DNA of 64,000 nt from positions 2,542,001 through 2,606,000 of the forward strand of contig NZ_CP036282.1 in NCBI RefSeq assembly GCF_006974105.1, written 5' to 3'. Positions 1 to 8,812 of this stretch are shown in pieces; positions within the stretch are counted from its first letter, which is position 1, and each line of letters opens with the position of its first letter. A program made the translations under genes and the position numbers. The DNA is from Rhodoferax aquaticus (GTDB lineage: Bacteria > Pseudomonadota > Gammaproteobacteria > Burkholderiales > Burkholderiaceae_C). Under the pieces are notes generated by a model. That model saw nothing but the letters and a program-made list of their open reading frames with translations, was not told where the DNA came from and searched no databases.

Positions 1-2097
1 GACGCACAACCTATTTTGAAAGAGCTGGGCGTGCACTTTGAGCCCAGCGCCAGCGAGGCCACCGCCGCGGCCACCTTGTCAGCCTCGGTGATGTACCCCA
101 TTCGCGGCGCGGTGACCTGGAAGTCCACCGTGGGCACCAACGTGGCGTCTGACGCACTCTCCAACCTAGCGTCTGGCGGCGTAACCGGTGGCGCGCTCAT
201 CATCATTGGCGAGGACTACGGCGAAGGCTCGTCCATCATGCAAGAGCGCAGCCACGCCTTTGCCATGAAGTCACAAATGTGGCTCTTAGACCCGCGCCCC
301 AACCTCACGTCGATTACCCAAGCGGTGCACACCGGCTTTGCCTTGTCAGAAGCCAGCCGCACCCCGGTGATGCTGCAAATGCGCGTGCGCTCTTGCCATG
401 TACATGGCAGCTTTGTCACCCAAGAAAACAAGCGCCCCGCCTTCACGCTGAAAGAGGCGCTAGAAAGCCCGGTGCGCGACACCAGCCGCATCGTGCTGCC
501 GCCTGCGGCCTACTTGCACGAGCACGAGAAAATTTTGGACCGTTGGCCCGCCGCCGTGCGCTACATCGAAGAGCACCAGCTCAACGAGTTCTTTGACGGC
601 GACATTGACGACCTGGGCATCATCATGCTGGGCGGCATGTACAACAACACCTTGCGCGCCCTCATGGCGCATGGTATGGCCGACCTGTTTGGCAACTCGC
701 GCCTGCCGCTGTATGTGATGAACGTGGCCTACCCTGTGATCGAGTCTGAAGTGCTGCGCTTTTGCGAGGGCAAAAAGGCGGTGCTGGTGATTGAAGAAGG
801 CCAGCCCGAGTACCACGAGCAAACCCTGCACACCATCGTAGGCCGCGCCGGGGTACGCACCACCATCCATGGCAAAGACATGCTGACCATGGCGGGTGAA
901 TACACCGTGACCGAGCTGAAAAAAGGCCTGGCCGCATTTTTGGACCGCTACCGCCCCAGTGCTTTGGCACAAGCAAAGCCCTTGGCCTGGGTGCGCAAGC
1001 CCGAGTCTGCATCGGCAGTGCCCGCAGCCGCCCCGGTAGCAAAAGCCCCCAGCACGCAAATCGCAGTCACGTCACCCCAAGCTGCTGTGGCAGCCGCAGC
1101 GCCCTTGCGCTTGGCCGCGCCAGAGCTCAACGGCATCGTGCCGCCACGCCCACCGGGCTTTTGTGTGGGCTGCCCAGAGCGCCCTATTTTCTCGGCCATG
1201 ACTTTGGTGCAAGAGCAGCTGGGCCAGCACCATATTGCGGGTGACATTGGTTGCCATTTGTTTGCGGCCATGCCACCGTTTCACATTGGCGCATCCACCA
1301 TGGGCTACGGCTTGGGCGCGTCCAGCGCAGCCGCTTTGAATGTAGACGCCAGCAAGCGCTCCATTGCCATCATGGGTGACGGCGGCTTTTGGCACAACGG
1401 CCTGACCAGCGGCATAGGCAACGCCGTCTTCAACAAGGCCGATGGCGTCATCGTTATTGTGGACAACAACTATTCGGCCGCCACCGGCGGGCAAGACATT
1501 TTGTCCTCCCGCGCCGACAACACGCACCGCAGCACTTACCACGCCATTGAAACCGCCGTGCGCGGCGTGGGCGTGGAATGGGTGCGCACTGTGCGCCACA
1601 CCTACGATGTGACCACCATGCGCAACACGCTCAACGAGGCGCTCACCACCAACTACAAAGGCCCCAAAGTCGTCATCGCGCAAAGCGAGTGCAGCTTGAA
1701 CAAGCAGCGCCGCGTGAAGCCCCAAATTGCCGCCGCCGTGAAGCGCGGTGAGCGTGTAGTGAAAGAAAAGTTCGGCGTAGACGCCGCCGTGTGCAGTGGC
1801 GACCACGCCTGCATACGCCTCTCCGGCTGCCCCTCCCTCACGCTTAAAAACAGCGGCGACCCATTGAAGCCCGACCCAGTGGCCCATGTGGACGACGGCT
1901 GCGTGGCCTGCGGCCACTGCGGTGAGGTGGCTGACGCCGCCGTGCTGTGCCCCTCGTTCTACCGTACCGAGTGGGTGCGCAACCCCAGTCGCTGGGAGCG
2001 CACGGTCGACACATGGCGGCGCAAAGCCGTGGGCTGGCTGCAGCAGCGCCAGCAGCGCGCCTTGCAAGCCCGCTCTTTGTATGTGGAGGTGCTATGA
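1..2097 (+). CDS. iorA: Indolepyruvate ferredoxin oxidoreductase, alpha subunit (5' end cut by window)
   Basis: Large subunit of the thiamine-diphosphate enzyme that oxidatively decarboxylates arylpyruvates (indolepyruvate, phenylpyruvate) to aryl-acetyl-CoA with ferredoxin as acceptor. The frame is open from base 1 with no start codon, so some N-terminal residues lie outside the window. An N-terminal pyruvate-oxidoreductase-like domain is followed by an Ala/Pro-rich linker (about bases 960-1130) and a TPP-binding domain with a GDG...DNN signature (about bases 1376-1470). The C-terminus carries two Cys clusters of the 4Fe-4S type: CSGDHAC with a later CP, then CVACGHC with a later LCP. The stop overlaps the start of iorB in an ATGA, so the subunits are translationally coupled. 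The family assignment is firm; the preferred substrate is inferred. Confidence 0.93.
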   Translation, partial: DAQPILKELGVHFEPSASEATAAATLSASVMYPIRGAVTWKSTVGTNVASDALSNLASGGVTGGALIIIGEDYGEGSSIMQERSHAFAMKSQMWLLDPRPNLTSITQAVHTGFALSEASRTPVMLQMRVRSCHVHGSFVTQENKRPAFTLKEALESPVRDTSRIVLPPAAYLHEHEKILDRWPAAVRYIEEHQLNEFFDGDIDDLGIIMLGGMYNNTLRALMAHGMADLFGNSRLPLYVMNVAYPVIESEVLRFCEGKKAVLVIEEGQPEYHEQTLHTIVGRAGVRTTIHGKDMLTMAGEYTVTELKKGLAAFLDRYRPSALAQAKPLAWVRKPESASAVPAAAPVAKAPSTQIAVTSPQAAVAAAAPLRLAAPELNGIVPPRPPGFCVGCPERPIFSAMTLVQEQLGQHHIAGDIGCHLFAAMPPFHIGASTMGYGLGASSAAALNVDASKRSIAIMGDGGFWHNGLTSGIGNAVFNKADGVIVIVDNNYSAATGGQDILSSRADNTHRSTYHAIETAVRGVGVEWVRTVRHTYDVTTMRNTLNEALTTNYKGPKVVIAQSECSLNKQRRVKPQIAAAVKRGERVVKEKFGVDAAVCSGDHACIRLSGCPSLTLKNSGDPLKPDPVAHVDDGCVACGHCGEVADAAVLCPSFYRTEWVRNPSRWERTVDTWRRKAVGWLQQRQQRALQARSLYVEVL

Positions 2098-3674
2098 GCA
2101 GCACGCGCACTCTAGGCGGCAGCGCGCAGCGCCCCATCACCATTGCGGTTTTGGCCATGGGCGGCCAAGGTGGCGGCGTGTTGGTGGACTGGATTGTGGA
2201 CCTGGCTGAGCACAACGGCTACTTGGCACAGTCCACCTCCGTCCCCGGCGTGGCCCAGCGTACTGGGGCCACCATTTACTATATTGAGCTGTTTGCCCTG
2301 AGCCACCTCAGCGCTCACGCGAACGGCCAGACGCGCCAGCCTGTGCTGGCCCTCATGCCCGTGCCCGGCGAGGTGGACATCGTCATTTGCTCTGAGCTCA
2401 TGGAGGCAGGCCGCGCCATGCAGCGCGGGCTGGTCACGCCAGACCGCACCACGCTCATCACATCGACCCACCGCGACTTTGCGACACTGGAAAAAGTGGT
2501 ACCGGGCAACGGCATAGCAGACCACCACGCCGTGCTGAGTGCGGCACAAAAGCACTCGCAGCGCTTCATCCAGGCGGACATGCAGTCGCTGGCCAAGTCC
2601 AGCGGCAGCGTGATTTCTGCCGTGCTGTTTGGCGCGCTCAGCGGGGCCAACGAGCTGCCCTTTACGCCTACGGCCTATGAAGAAACCGTGCAGCGCGCCG
2701 GTGTGGGCGTGCAAGCCAGCCTCAAAGCCTTTGCTGCGGGTGCCAAGGTTGTGGCCCAAGCGCTGGCAGCAGCACCCCTTGTGGATGCGGCAGACCCTAT
2801 GGCTACCGCGCCTCAGCCCTTGCCCCAACGCGCGGCGTCGGCCGCCGTAGAGCCACTGCGCCTGCGCATAGAAACCCAGTTCCCGCCGCACGCCCACGCC
2901 ATGCTGGGCGCAGGCCTGCAGCGGGTGATGGAGTACCAAGACATTGCCTACGGCACCGAGTACCTAGACCGCATGCAAGCGGTGTACAGTGCCGACCAAA
3001 ACGCCGGTGGTGCGGCACGCGGATTTGCGGCCACGGCCGAGTGCGCCCGCTGGTTGGCCGTGGCCATGAGCTATGACGACGTGATCCGCGTGGCCGACCT
3101 CAAAACCCGCCCTGCCCGCTTTGCCCGCGTGCGGGAAGAAATTGGGGCTCCGGCGGGCGAGATTGTGGGCACCGTCGAGTTCTTTCACCCCCGGTTGGAA
3201 GAAATCTACGGCCTGCTGCCCCCCAAACTGGTACGCACCATCGACGGCATAGGCTGGGTGCGCAAGCTGCTAACCCTAGCCATTGGCGACGGCAAGCGCA
3301 TTCGCCCGCACACCCTGCGCGGCCAGCTCATGTTGCAAGCCATGGCAGGCCTGCGCCGCTGGCGCCGCCACAGCCTGCGCCACGCCACCGAGACCGAGCA
3401 CATCCAAGCGTGGATGGACAAGGTGGTGGCCACCCTGCCCGTGGACTACGCGCTGGCGGTAGAAATGATAGTGTGCCGCCGCTTGGTCAAAGGCTATAGC
3501 GACACCCACGCTCGAGGCAGCAGCAAGTTCGACCAACTCATGCGCGCCGCCACCCTGCTCGCCCTGCAAAGCGATGCCGCCGAGCAACTGCGCGGTCTGC
3601 GCACAGCAGCGCTGCAAGATGCCAAGGGTGACGCACTGCGGGCGAAATGGGTGCAGCTGGGTTTGCCGGCCTAG
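2094..3674 (+). CDS. iorB: Indolepyruvate oxidoreductase, beta subunit with C-terminal DUF6537-type extension
   Basis: Partner of iorA. The start ATG at 2094 overlaps the iorA stop; this is preferred to an upstream in-frame start inside iorA. The first about 190 residues form the gamma-type domain of 2-oxoacid oxidoreductases, with the Gly-rich motif GGQGGGV near residue 23. The remaining about 300 residues match the long C-terminal extension (DUF6537) seen in proteobacterial IorB; archaeal IorB is only about 200 residues. At 526 residues the protein is the usual length for the betaproteobacterial form. Cytoplasmic heteromer; expected in phenylalanine, tyrosine and tryptophan catabolism. Confidence 0.92.
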   Translation: MSSTRTLGGSAQRPITIAVLAMGGQGGGVLVDWIVDLAEHNGYLAQSTSVPGVAQRTGATIYYIELFALSHLSAHANGQTRQPVLALMPVPGEVDIVICSELMEAGRAMQRGLVTPDRTTLITSTHRDFATLEKVVPGNGIADHHAVLSAAQKHSQRFIQADMQSLAKSSGSVISAVLFGALSGANELPFTPTAYEETVQRAGVGVQASLKAFAAGAKVVAQALAAAPLVDAADPMATAPQPLPQRAASAAVEPLRLRIETQFPPHAHAMLGAGLQRVMEYQDIAYGTEYLDRMQAVYSADQNAGGAARGFAATAECARWLAVAMSYDDVIRVADLKTRPARFARVREEIGAPAGEIVGTVEFFHPRLEEIYGLLPPKLVRTIDGIGWVRKLLTLAIGDGKRIRPHTLRGQLMLQAMAGLRRWRRHSLRHATETEHIQAWMDKVVATLPVDYALAVEMIVCRRLVKGYSDTHARGSSKFDQLMRAATLLALQSDAAEQLRGLRTAALQDAKGDALRAKWVQLGLPA

Positions 3675-3723
3675 CGTACTGAGTTGACGGGCCTGCTCAG
3701 ACCCCACGAGCCATGGATCGCCG

Positions 3724-4335
3724 TTAGCGGCTTAGCCTTCTGAGCAAGCGGCTGTTCAGGCTATCCAGGTAGCCGAACATGCGATCAGGGTTGATGGGCT
3801 TTTGGTAGTACGTCACCCAGCTCGGCAGTGGGCCCGCTTGTCTGGCCTCTTCCTCGTCCATGGCAGACAAGACCAAGACATCGACGTTGGCATAGGCTGC
3901 CCCATCGCTTTGTAAAACGTTCAACAGATGAAAGCCGTCCAGCGGCAACATCATCAAGTCCGTTACGACTAAGTCCGGGCGCCTGCGCCGCAATACCGTC
4001 AAGGCAATAGAAGCATCTGTCGCGACACTGAGATCAACAGCCACGGAACAACGTTTCAAGATGCTGCGGAAGAACTGAATTTGGATGGGGTCATCTTCCA
4101 CTAGCAGGATTGCCAACTTCGGTGCGCTGACTATGGGTGCTTCTACCAGCGGTGAAACGACAGGTACTTTGGCGTTAAGGACTTTTTTGACCTCCGCGAC
4201 CGAAATACGGCGATGGCCGCCCGGCGTGTTCCACGCGGCGATCTCACCACGCAGCACCATCTTTTGGACGGTCGTAACAGACAGCCCCAACAGCCTGGCC
4301 GCCTGCATTGTTGTTAAAACACCGTCTGAATCCAC
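3724..4335 (-). CDS. Response regulator: N-terminal excisionase/MerR-type HTH, C-terminal receiver
   Basis: 203 residues. Residues about 7-54 form an excisionase-like (HTH_17) DNA-binding domain, with the diagnostic NTPGGHRRI wing at 36-44. Residues about 73-200 form a CheY-like receiver: acidic pair D81-D82, phospho-acceptor D126 in VVTDLMM, switch S157 and K179 in QKPI. The order is DNA-binding domain first, receiver last, the reverse of OmpR or NarL types. No sensor kinase is adjacent, so the partner is unknown. The gene is convergent with iorB, 49 bases away. Both domains are clear; the target genes are not. Confidence 0.85.
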   Translation of the reverse strand: MDSDGVLTTMQAARLLGLSVTTVQKMVLRGEIAAWNTPGGHRRISVAEVKKVLNAKVPVVSPLVEAPIVSAPKLAILLVEDDPIQIQFFRSILKRCSVAVDLSVATDASIALTVLRRRRPDLVVTDLMMLPLDGFHLLNVLQSDGAAYANVDVLVLSAMDEEEARQAGPLPSWVTYYQKPINPDRMFGYLDSLNSRLLRRLSR

Positions 4336-4786
4336 TAAGCAAGCTCCCCTTCATCAAAGCACAATCACCTGTAGCCGCGCAACAATAACCTTAGTTGAGC
4401 ACCAAAGCTAGTGGTTTGCGCGAATTTGACGCACCGACCCGCCCTTTACCACACACTGAATCACACACTGAATCACACAAAACGCACGGTACCCAACAAG
4501 GCTACCAAAGGCTAGCAGGGGGACACCTTTGGTGAACGGTTGCCAATAGGCCTCGCGCTGAAAGCCGAGGACACACCTTGTCACGCTGGGCAAGCCCAGT
4601 GGGCCCTAAGAAAAACCAAAATTCGCAAATTCAAGCCCAGAGGGCTGAAATTTGTAGCCGCCTGCTCACAAAATTTGTGAAATTCGATAGAAAGAAGCGG
4701 TTTTTTGAATTGTTGGCGGCACGCGCTTGGCAGTCCCGGAGAATTCAGGCTCTGCAACCCGTGATTCGGTCTTAGTAGGAGGCGAT
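4336..4786. other. Non-coding interval with a tandem repeat and a palindrome
   Basis: This roughly 450-base gap holds no convincing gene. It contains two perfect tandem copies of a 12-base unit (ACACACTGAATC) at 4451-4474 and a perfect 15-base palindrome, TCACAAAATTTGTGA, at 4666-4680. The second half is AT-richer than the flanking housekeeping genes. A 61-codon minus-strand open frame across the tandem repeat shows no recognisable protein and was not called. Confidence 0.5.
4666..4680. promoter_or_regulatory. Perfect 15-base palindrome upstream of the DUF2726-like gene
   Basis: TCACAAA-A-TTTGTGA is symmetric about base 4673 and sits about 105 bases before the proposed start at 4787. The size and symmetry suit a dimeric repressor site. 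No regulator gene is adjacent, so its role is inferred from position only. Confidence 0.35.
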
Positions 4787-5443
4787 GTGTTTGGCTCGTT
4801 ATTTAGCAATTTTTTTTCCTCACGGAAAAAAGCCGCAAGGCTCAACCTAATCTCTAAGCTCATGAAGGCGAGAGGTGAGAACTTTCCCCTGCGCAAACGC
4901 TCGCTTCTCAACCGGCAAGAGTACGAAATTTTTCAGCTCGTCAAGCATGTCTACGAAGGCCAAGACGTCTTGGTAAAGACTTCGCTGACGAGAATGGTTG
5001 TGAGTACCGACAAGGAAAAGAGGCAGGACCTTTTCGAGTGTATTGAGAATCTCGTATTTCTTTTTGTTGTGATGGACGCTGACACCAACGTTGTCGCTTG
5101 TATAGACTTTTACAACTTCAATTCGAAGAAACGAAAAGATGTCAGGCTCAAGGCCTGCATCATGGCTTCGCTAGGTATTGATTACTGGGTGCTTGGCAAT
5201 GATTACCTAGAAGATCTCAAGAAAATTCAAGAAAAGTTTGAGTTCTTGAAATTCAGTATGGACGAATATGGTAACCCCGTCAATCAAGCGGATAAAGATG
5301 ACTTTACCCAAGTCAAAAAACAACTTCACGAACGGCTCAAAGACCGCCGAAACGAAGCAAAAGCCTTTAGCGACAGTTCCACCATTGGGTCAGGGTTCTC
5401 AACAAGTACCAATTCATTTTTATTACCTTTAGACGAACGCTAA
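4787..5443 (+). CDS. DUF2726-like protein of unknown function
   Basis: 218 residues from a GTG at 4787 preceded by AGGAGG at 4777-4782; a TTG start at 4727 is possible but lacks a ribosome site. The N-terminus is Ser/Phe/Lys-rich. The middle runs from an LLNRQEYEIF segment to VVACIDFYNF followed by KRKDVRLKACIMASLGIDYWVL. This resembles DUF2726, a small domain with a restriction-endonuclease-like core often linked to topoisomerase-type zinc fingers, but the strongly acidic positions of the core are not all evident. The C-terminus is low-complexity (Ser/Thr). Codon use is AT-richer than neighbours, which suggests acquired DNA. The family assignment is moderate; function is unknown. Confidence 0.6.
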   Translation: MFGSLFSNFFSSRKKAARLNLISKLMKARGENFPLRKRSLLNRQEYEIFQLVKHVYEGQDVLVKTSLTRMVVSTDKEKRQDLFECIENLVFLFVVMDADTNVVACIDFYNFNSKKRKDVRLKACIMASLGIDYWVLGNDYLEDLKKIQEKFEFLKFSMDEYGNPVNQADKDDFTQVKKQLHERLKDRRNEAKAFSDSSTIGSGFSTSTNSFLLPLDER

Positions 5444-5921
5444 TTCTCAGTTTCAATTAGTTTTTAATACATTGGTAAAGCGCACATACACCTTGGCATC
5501 AGATATTTGATCTTTATTTAATTCGCTTGCAGCGAGCGAGTTTTTGAGAAGCATCCGCTTGACTTTTCATTGCAAGTCAACCTCGCAAGCACGGCCGCTA
5601 TTCGCTATCCGTGTTCAATATCCTAGTTTCAACATTCTTTTGGGCGAAATAGGCGTTCGAACGCGCCATCTCGATGAGATTCTGTAAATAAGCACGCCAC
5701 AGCTATTTTAGAAACGTCTGCAAGTTTTTGAGCTGGCGTGCGGATATCTGCCTGTATTAACCGCCCTCTGCGTGCCTATGCCAGGTGCTGTCTGGCGAAA
5801 CCCTCCATAAACCATACTTTTAGCTAGTCCTGCCCTTGCGACCAGTGACAAAAATATTGTGCAAATGCTTGCTAGGACTTTGTCGTTAGCAATATTGGTG
5901 GCACAAGAAAGGATGTTAAAA
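5444..5921. other. AT-rich non-coding interval with inverted repeats
   Basis: No gene was recognised in about 480 bases. It contains an inverted repeat, TTGACTT and AAGTCAA with an 8-base spacer (5559-5580), and a perfect 12-base palindrome GCGTTCGAACGC (5653-5664). A leader for the downstream lipoprotein gene lies here, with AAAGGA at 5908-5913 as its ribosome site. Apart from these I see nothing definable. Confidence 0.45.
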
Positions 5922-7805
5922 ATGAAAAAACAAAATCACCAGAAGAAAGTACTGTTGGGCGCAATCTGTGTAGCGGCGCTTTTGGCCACTGCCTGCGGAG
6001 GCGGCAAGTCCGATGGCAGTTCACCACAAAATGCCGTCGCCTCGTCGGGCAGCAGCACTCCGCAAGTGGCAGCACCGTCGGTAAGCTTGCAAGTTGCGCA
6101 ATCCCACGTCCTTCCACCCCAGGGACTAAAGTGGACCAACGACACCGCAGGTCACCTGCGGGCCTCGGCAGAGCGCGACACCCTGGTACTTGCGCGCTTT
6201 AACGGCATGGCAGTCACGGCACCCATCGTCGACGTGGTATCCGGCTCCACCATCGTGGGCACCTACGCACTCAAACCCCCAAAGCAACTCCCGCCCAGCG
6301 AAGGTGGTGACGAAGCCTTTTCAGACAGCACGTGGTCTGTGATGTTGCCCGCTGACAAAGTCACGCCCGGCATTGCGCTGAGGGTACGTGAGGGCGGGCG
6401 CGCTTTACACGAGCCAGTTGTTCTGACCGTCGCGCCCAGGTCAGAAGTCACGTTTCAACTGCTTGCTTATCTTCTCTTTGGGGCCAAGCGCGACACCAGT
6501 GGCCTCATGCAGATGACAGACAGTGAACGCGCACAGGGCGAGTCGGGCATGCCGTTTACGAAAACTCGCTTCGTGGATCACCCGATTGGCGCATTTGAAT
6601 CCAGCTATTTGATCCTGCCGCCCACCGGCACACTCGCCGCCACAAAGGCGCTCTCTAAAGACGAGATGGTGTCAGATCCTCTCTTGGATATGACTTGGCT
6701 CATCAACGAAGCCGCCGGCGATCTGCCACTTAACCGCGTCACATTTGGTGCCAAATACATGCTCGGCGCAGACGGCAAAAGAGCATGGGCAGGCGGAGGG
6801 GTTTCATACCCCGGTTCTGGTGTGGCAGTGGGCGACCCCAGCTTTGGGTTGCTGTGGCATGAAGGTGGCCATGCCATGAGCTTAGGGCATTCACCAGCGG
6901 ATCTGCAAAGAGGTACCTTCCCCTACGAAGCGGGAAGCCTAAAGGGCTCGGCGTGGGGGTTCGATCAATCCAAAGGCTATTTCCGGTCACCATTGACCAC
7001 CCCAAATTCTTGGTATGCCAAATGCGAAGGAGACAAGGCCGAGCGTGGCGGCCAGTGGTTCCCGAAAGACAGCCGGGGCCGCTGCTACCGTTTTGACCCC
7101 ATGCATTCCGCCGATGACCAAAAGGATCCGCAGGCCGCCTTTCCTCTCTTTTCGGACTACAACGTAGGACGCGTGCAACGCTGGGCCTTGCAACGGGACG
7201 CCATCAACGATACGAACACCGGCTTCCTGCGGCTCAATGCCGCAAACGATTGGGTCAACTGGCCTATGGCGACCGCAGACTTTGCGTGGGATGGGCTCAA
7301 TGCCAAACACGCAGCCATGATCGGCAAGGACATGGACTTTGTCTTCATCACCCACAGTTTGGCGGGTACTGCGTTGGCCTCTCAGTTCTACAAACCTGTG
7401 CGCCATGTAGGTAACGGCTTGCAATTGATCGACCCCATGGACAGTGTGCAACTGGCCTCCATCCACGCCACCAACAGTGGCAAAGCCTCTGCATCCTATT
7501 ACAAGTACTGCCACTCGAGCGGTTGCGACTTCACCGTGAGAGCCACTTACGAAGGAGTGTCAACTCCGAGCTACCGTGTGTTGCGTGGCAGTGGTCGGCA
7601 ATGGGCGAAGCCTGAGCAGTGGAAAGAAACGGTCAATGACGAGAAGCAACGCGACAGCTTTTTGTGGTGGGCCATCAACATTCCGACCCCCGCAGGCAAG
7701 CCACGACTCAAAAAGCTTGAACTGCTATCGACACCTATGGTGTGGGGTATGACACCTGCGGCGATTGCCGCAGCACCCGTAGCAGCGACTCTTGATGTTT
7801 TCTGA
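5922..7805 (+). CDS. Lipoprotein zinc metalloprotease, M66 (StcE/TagA)-like
   Basis: 627 residues from ATG 5922, chosen for AAAGGA 8 bases upstream. The N-terminus is basic, then hydrophobic, then ends in a lipobox-like LLATAC, predicting a lipid-anchored exported protein. The zinc site is HEGGHAMSLGH with H313, E314, H317 and H323, the HExxHxxxxxH signature of metzincin-like peptidases. Downstream a segment rich in Trp, Gly and Asp (SAWGFD, then FDPM, then FPLFSDYNVGRVQ) matches the layout I know from peptidase family M66, whose members cleave mucin-type glycoproteins. The N-terminal 250 residues look like a beta-rich domain. It stands alone on the strand in an accessory stretch. Protease activity is well supported; the substrate is unknown. 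Confidence 0.75.
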   Translation: MKKQNHQKKVLLGAICVAALLATACGGGKSDGSSPQNAVASSGSSTPQVAAPSVSLQVAQSHVLPPQGLKWTNDTAGHLRASAERDTLVLARFNGMAVTAPIVDVVSGSTIVGTYALKPPKQLPPSEGGDEAFSDSTWSVMLPADKVTPGIALRVREGGRALHEPVVLTVAPRSEVTFQLLAYLLFGAKRDTSGLMQMTDSERAQGESGMPFTKTRFVDHPIGAFESSYLILPPTGTLAATKALSKDEMVSDPLLDMTWLINEAAGDLPLNRVTFGAKYMLGADGKRAWAGGGVSYPGSGVAVGDPSFGLLWHEGGHAMSLGHSPADLQRGTFPYEAGSLKGSAWGFDQSKGYFRSPLTTPNSWYAKCEGDKAERGGQWFPKDSRGRCYRFDPMHSADDQKDPQAAFPLFSDYNVGRVQRWALQRDAINDTNTGFLRLNAANDWVNWPMATADFAWDGLNAKHAAMIGKDMDFVFITHSLAGTALASQFYKPVRHVGNGLQLIDPMDSVQLASIHATNSGKASASYYKYCHSSGCDFTVRATYEGVSTPSYRVLRGSGRQWAKPEQWKETVNDEKQRDSFLWWAINIPTPAGKPRLKKLELLSTPMVWGMTPAAIAAAPVAATLDVF

Positions 7806-8098
7806 AGAAATTCGCATAGCCCCATGGGTGCCGCAAAGGTAAATGCAGCGTCTTGAGTGCGATTAAACACCATCGATACGGTTAGTTTTTTGCTGATCTT
7901 ATTGGTAGCTGCGTATGCCTTGCATTCTGGTCACCGTCTCGTGACGAGTTGGGGGAATGCTGAGCACCGGACAGTTCCTTTGTCTTGGTGTTCCTCCAGG
8001 TGCCATCAGTCGATTGCACCCCACATCCGTAACCCGAGTAACCCGACAGCTCAGGGGCTCGCTGTGAACAACCCACAAACCATCAATAAAACTCTCGG

Positions 8099-8812
8099 AT
8101 GAACTTGAGGAAAAAAGTAGCGCTGTTTTTCGTGGGCTTGCTCGGTGTGAGCAGCAACTCGTTGGGCTTGTCATTTGTCACAGAAGACTACCCTCCATTT
8201 GCCTACGTAACTGACTATGGATATCTCTCTGGCTCGTCCTATCAAATCATTGATGAAATGCTCAAACGCACCAGGCTTGCAGCTTCTGTCAAGGTCTATC
8301 CATGGGCACGGGCCTACAGAATGGCAAGAGACGGAAAAGATGTTTGCGTTTTCACAGCCGCGAGAACTAAAGACCTAGAAGAACAGTTCAAATGGGTAGG
8401 CCCCCTTAGCACGGACAGTTGGACGCTGTTTGCCAGAGCAGATAGCCAAATTTTCGCGAACACTCTCAGTGACGCACGGATCTACAAAATTGGCGCTGTC
8501 AACGAAAGCGCTCAAGCAACTTTCTTGAAATCCAACGGCTTTGCGGTTGACACCGCAAGCAGTGAAGACCTAAACCTCAGAAAGCTATCGCTAGGCCGCT
8601 TCGACCTTTGGGCCGTTGGGTCGGCCTCTGGAAAATGGTTGGCCAAAAAGCATGGTGTTCCAATAAAAAAAGTGATGACTTTTCGAGAAGTGGCTGTCTA
8701 TCTGGCGTGCAACCCATCTGTCGCAAGCAGTGCCATAGTGACAATGAACGACGCTATTCGCCGCATGAAAGCGGATGGTTTCATAGACAAGGTACTCCGC
8801 CTATACCAATGA
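8099..8812 (+). CDS. Periplasmic solute-binding protein (family 3 type)
   Basis: 237 residues. A basic N-terminus and hydrophobic stretch (residues 4-24) form a signal peptide. The mature start, LSFVTEDYPPFAYVTDYG, is the typical opening of extracellular solute-binding proteins of family 3, where an aromatic pocket follows the first strand. Later segments VYPWARAYRMAR and FTAARTKDLEEQFKWVGPL are characteristic of the subgroup often found without transporter genes. No ABC permease is adjacent and no good ribosome site is visible. The ligand (amino-acid-like) cannot be told from sequence; a sensory or orphan role is possible. Confidence 0.75.
   Translation: MNLRKKVALFFVGLLGVSSNSLGLSFVTEDYPPFAYVTDYGYLSGSSYQIIDEMLKRTRLAASVKVYPWARAYRMARDGKDVCVFTAARTKDLEEQFKWVGPLSTDSWTLFARADSQIFANTLSDARIYKIGAVNESAQATFLKSNGFAVDTASSEDLNLRKLSLGRFDLWAVGSASGKWLAKKHGVPIKKVMTFREVAVYLACNPSVASSAIVTMNDAIRRMKADGFIDKVLRLYQ

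Noticed and set aside
1072..2067. 331-codon open frame on the minus strand inside iorA
   Set aside because: Antisense shadow of a high-GC gene: His- and Ala-rich composition, no domain, and wholly inside a recognised gene.
4408..4593. 61-codon minus-strand open frame
   Set aside because: It spans the 12-bp tandem repeat, which would encode a repeated CVIQ segment; no ribosome site and no similarity recognised.
5701..5740. Possible repeat copy near CACAGCTATTTTAG
   Set aside because: Only CAGCTAT matches; neither the GCGCCC nor the ATAGCA part is present at the right spacing.
7857..8102. 81-codon plus-strand open frame before the solute-binding protein gene
   Set aside because: Hydrophobic at the start but then Ser/Pro/Asn-rich with no family features; overlaps the next start and lacks a ribosome site.
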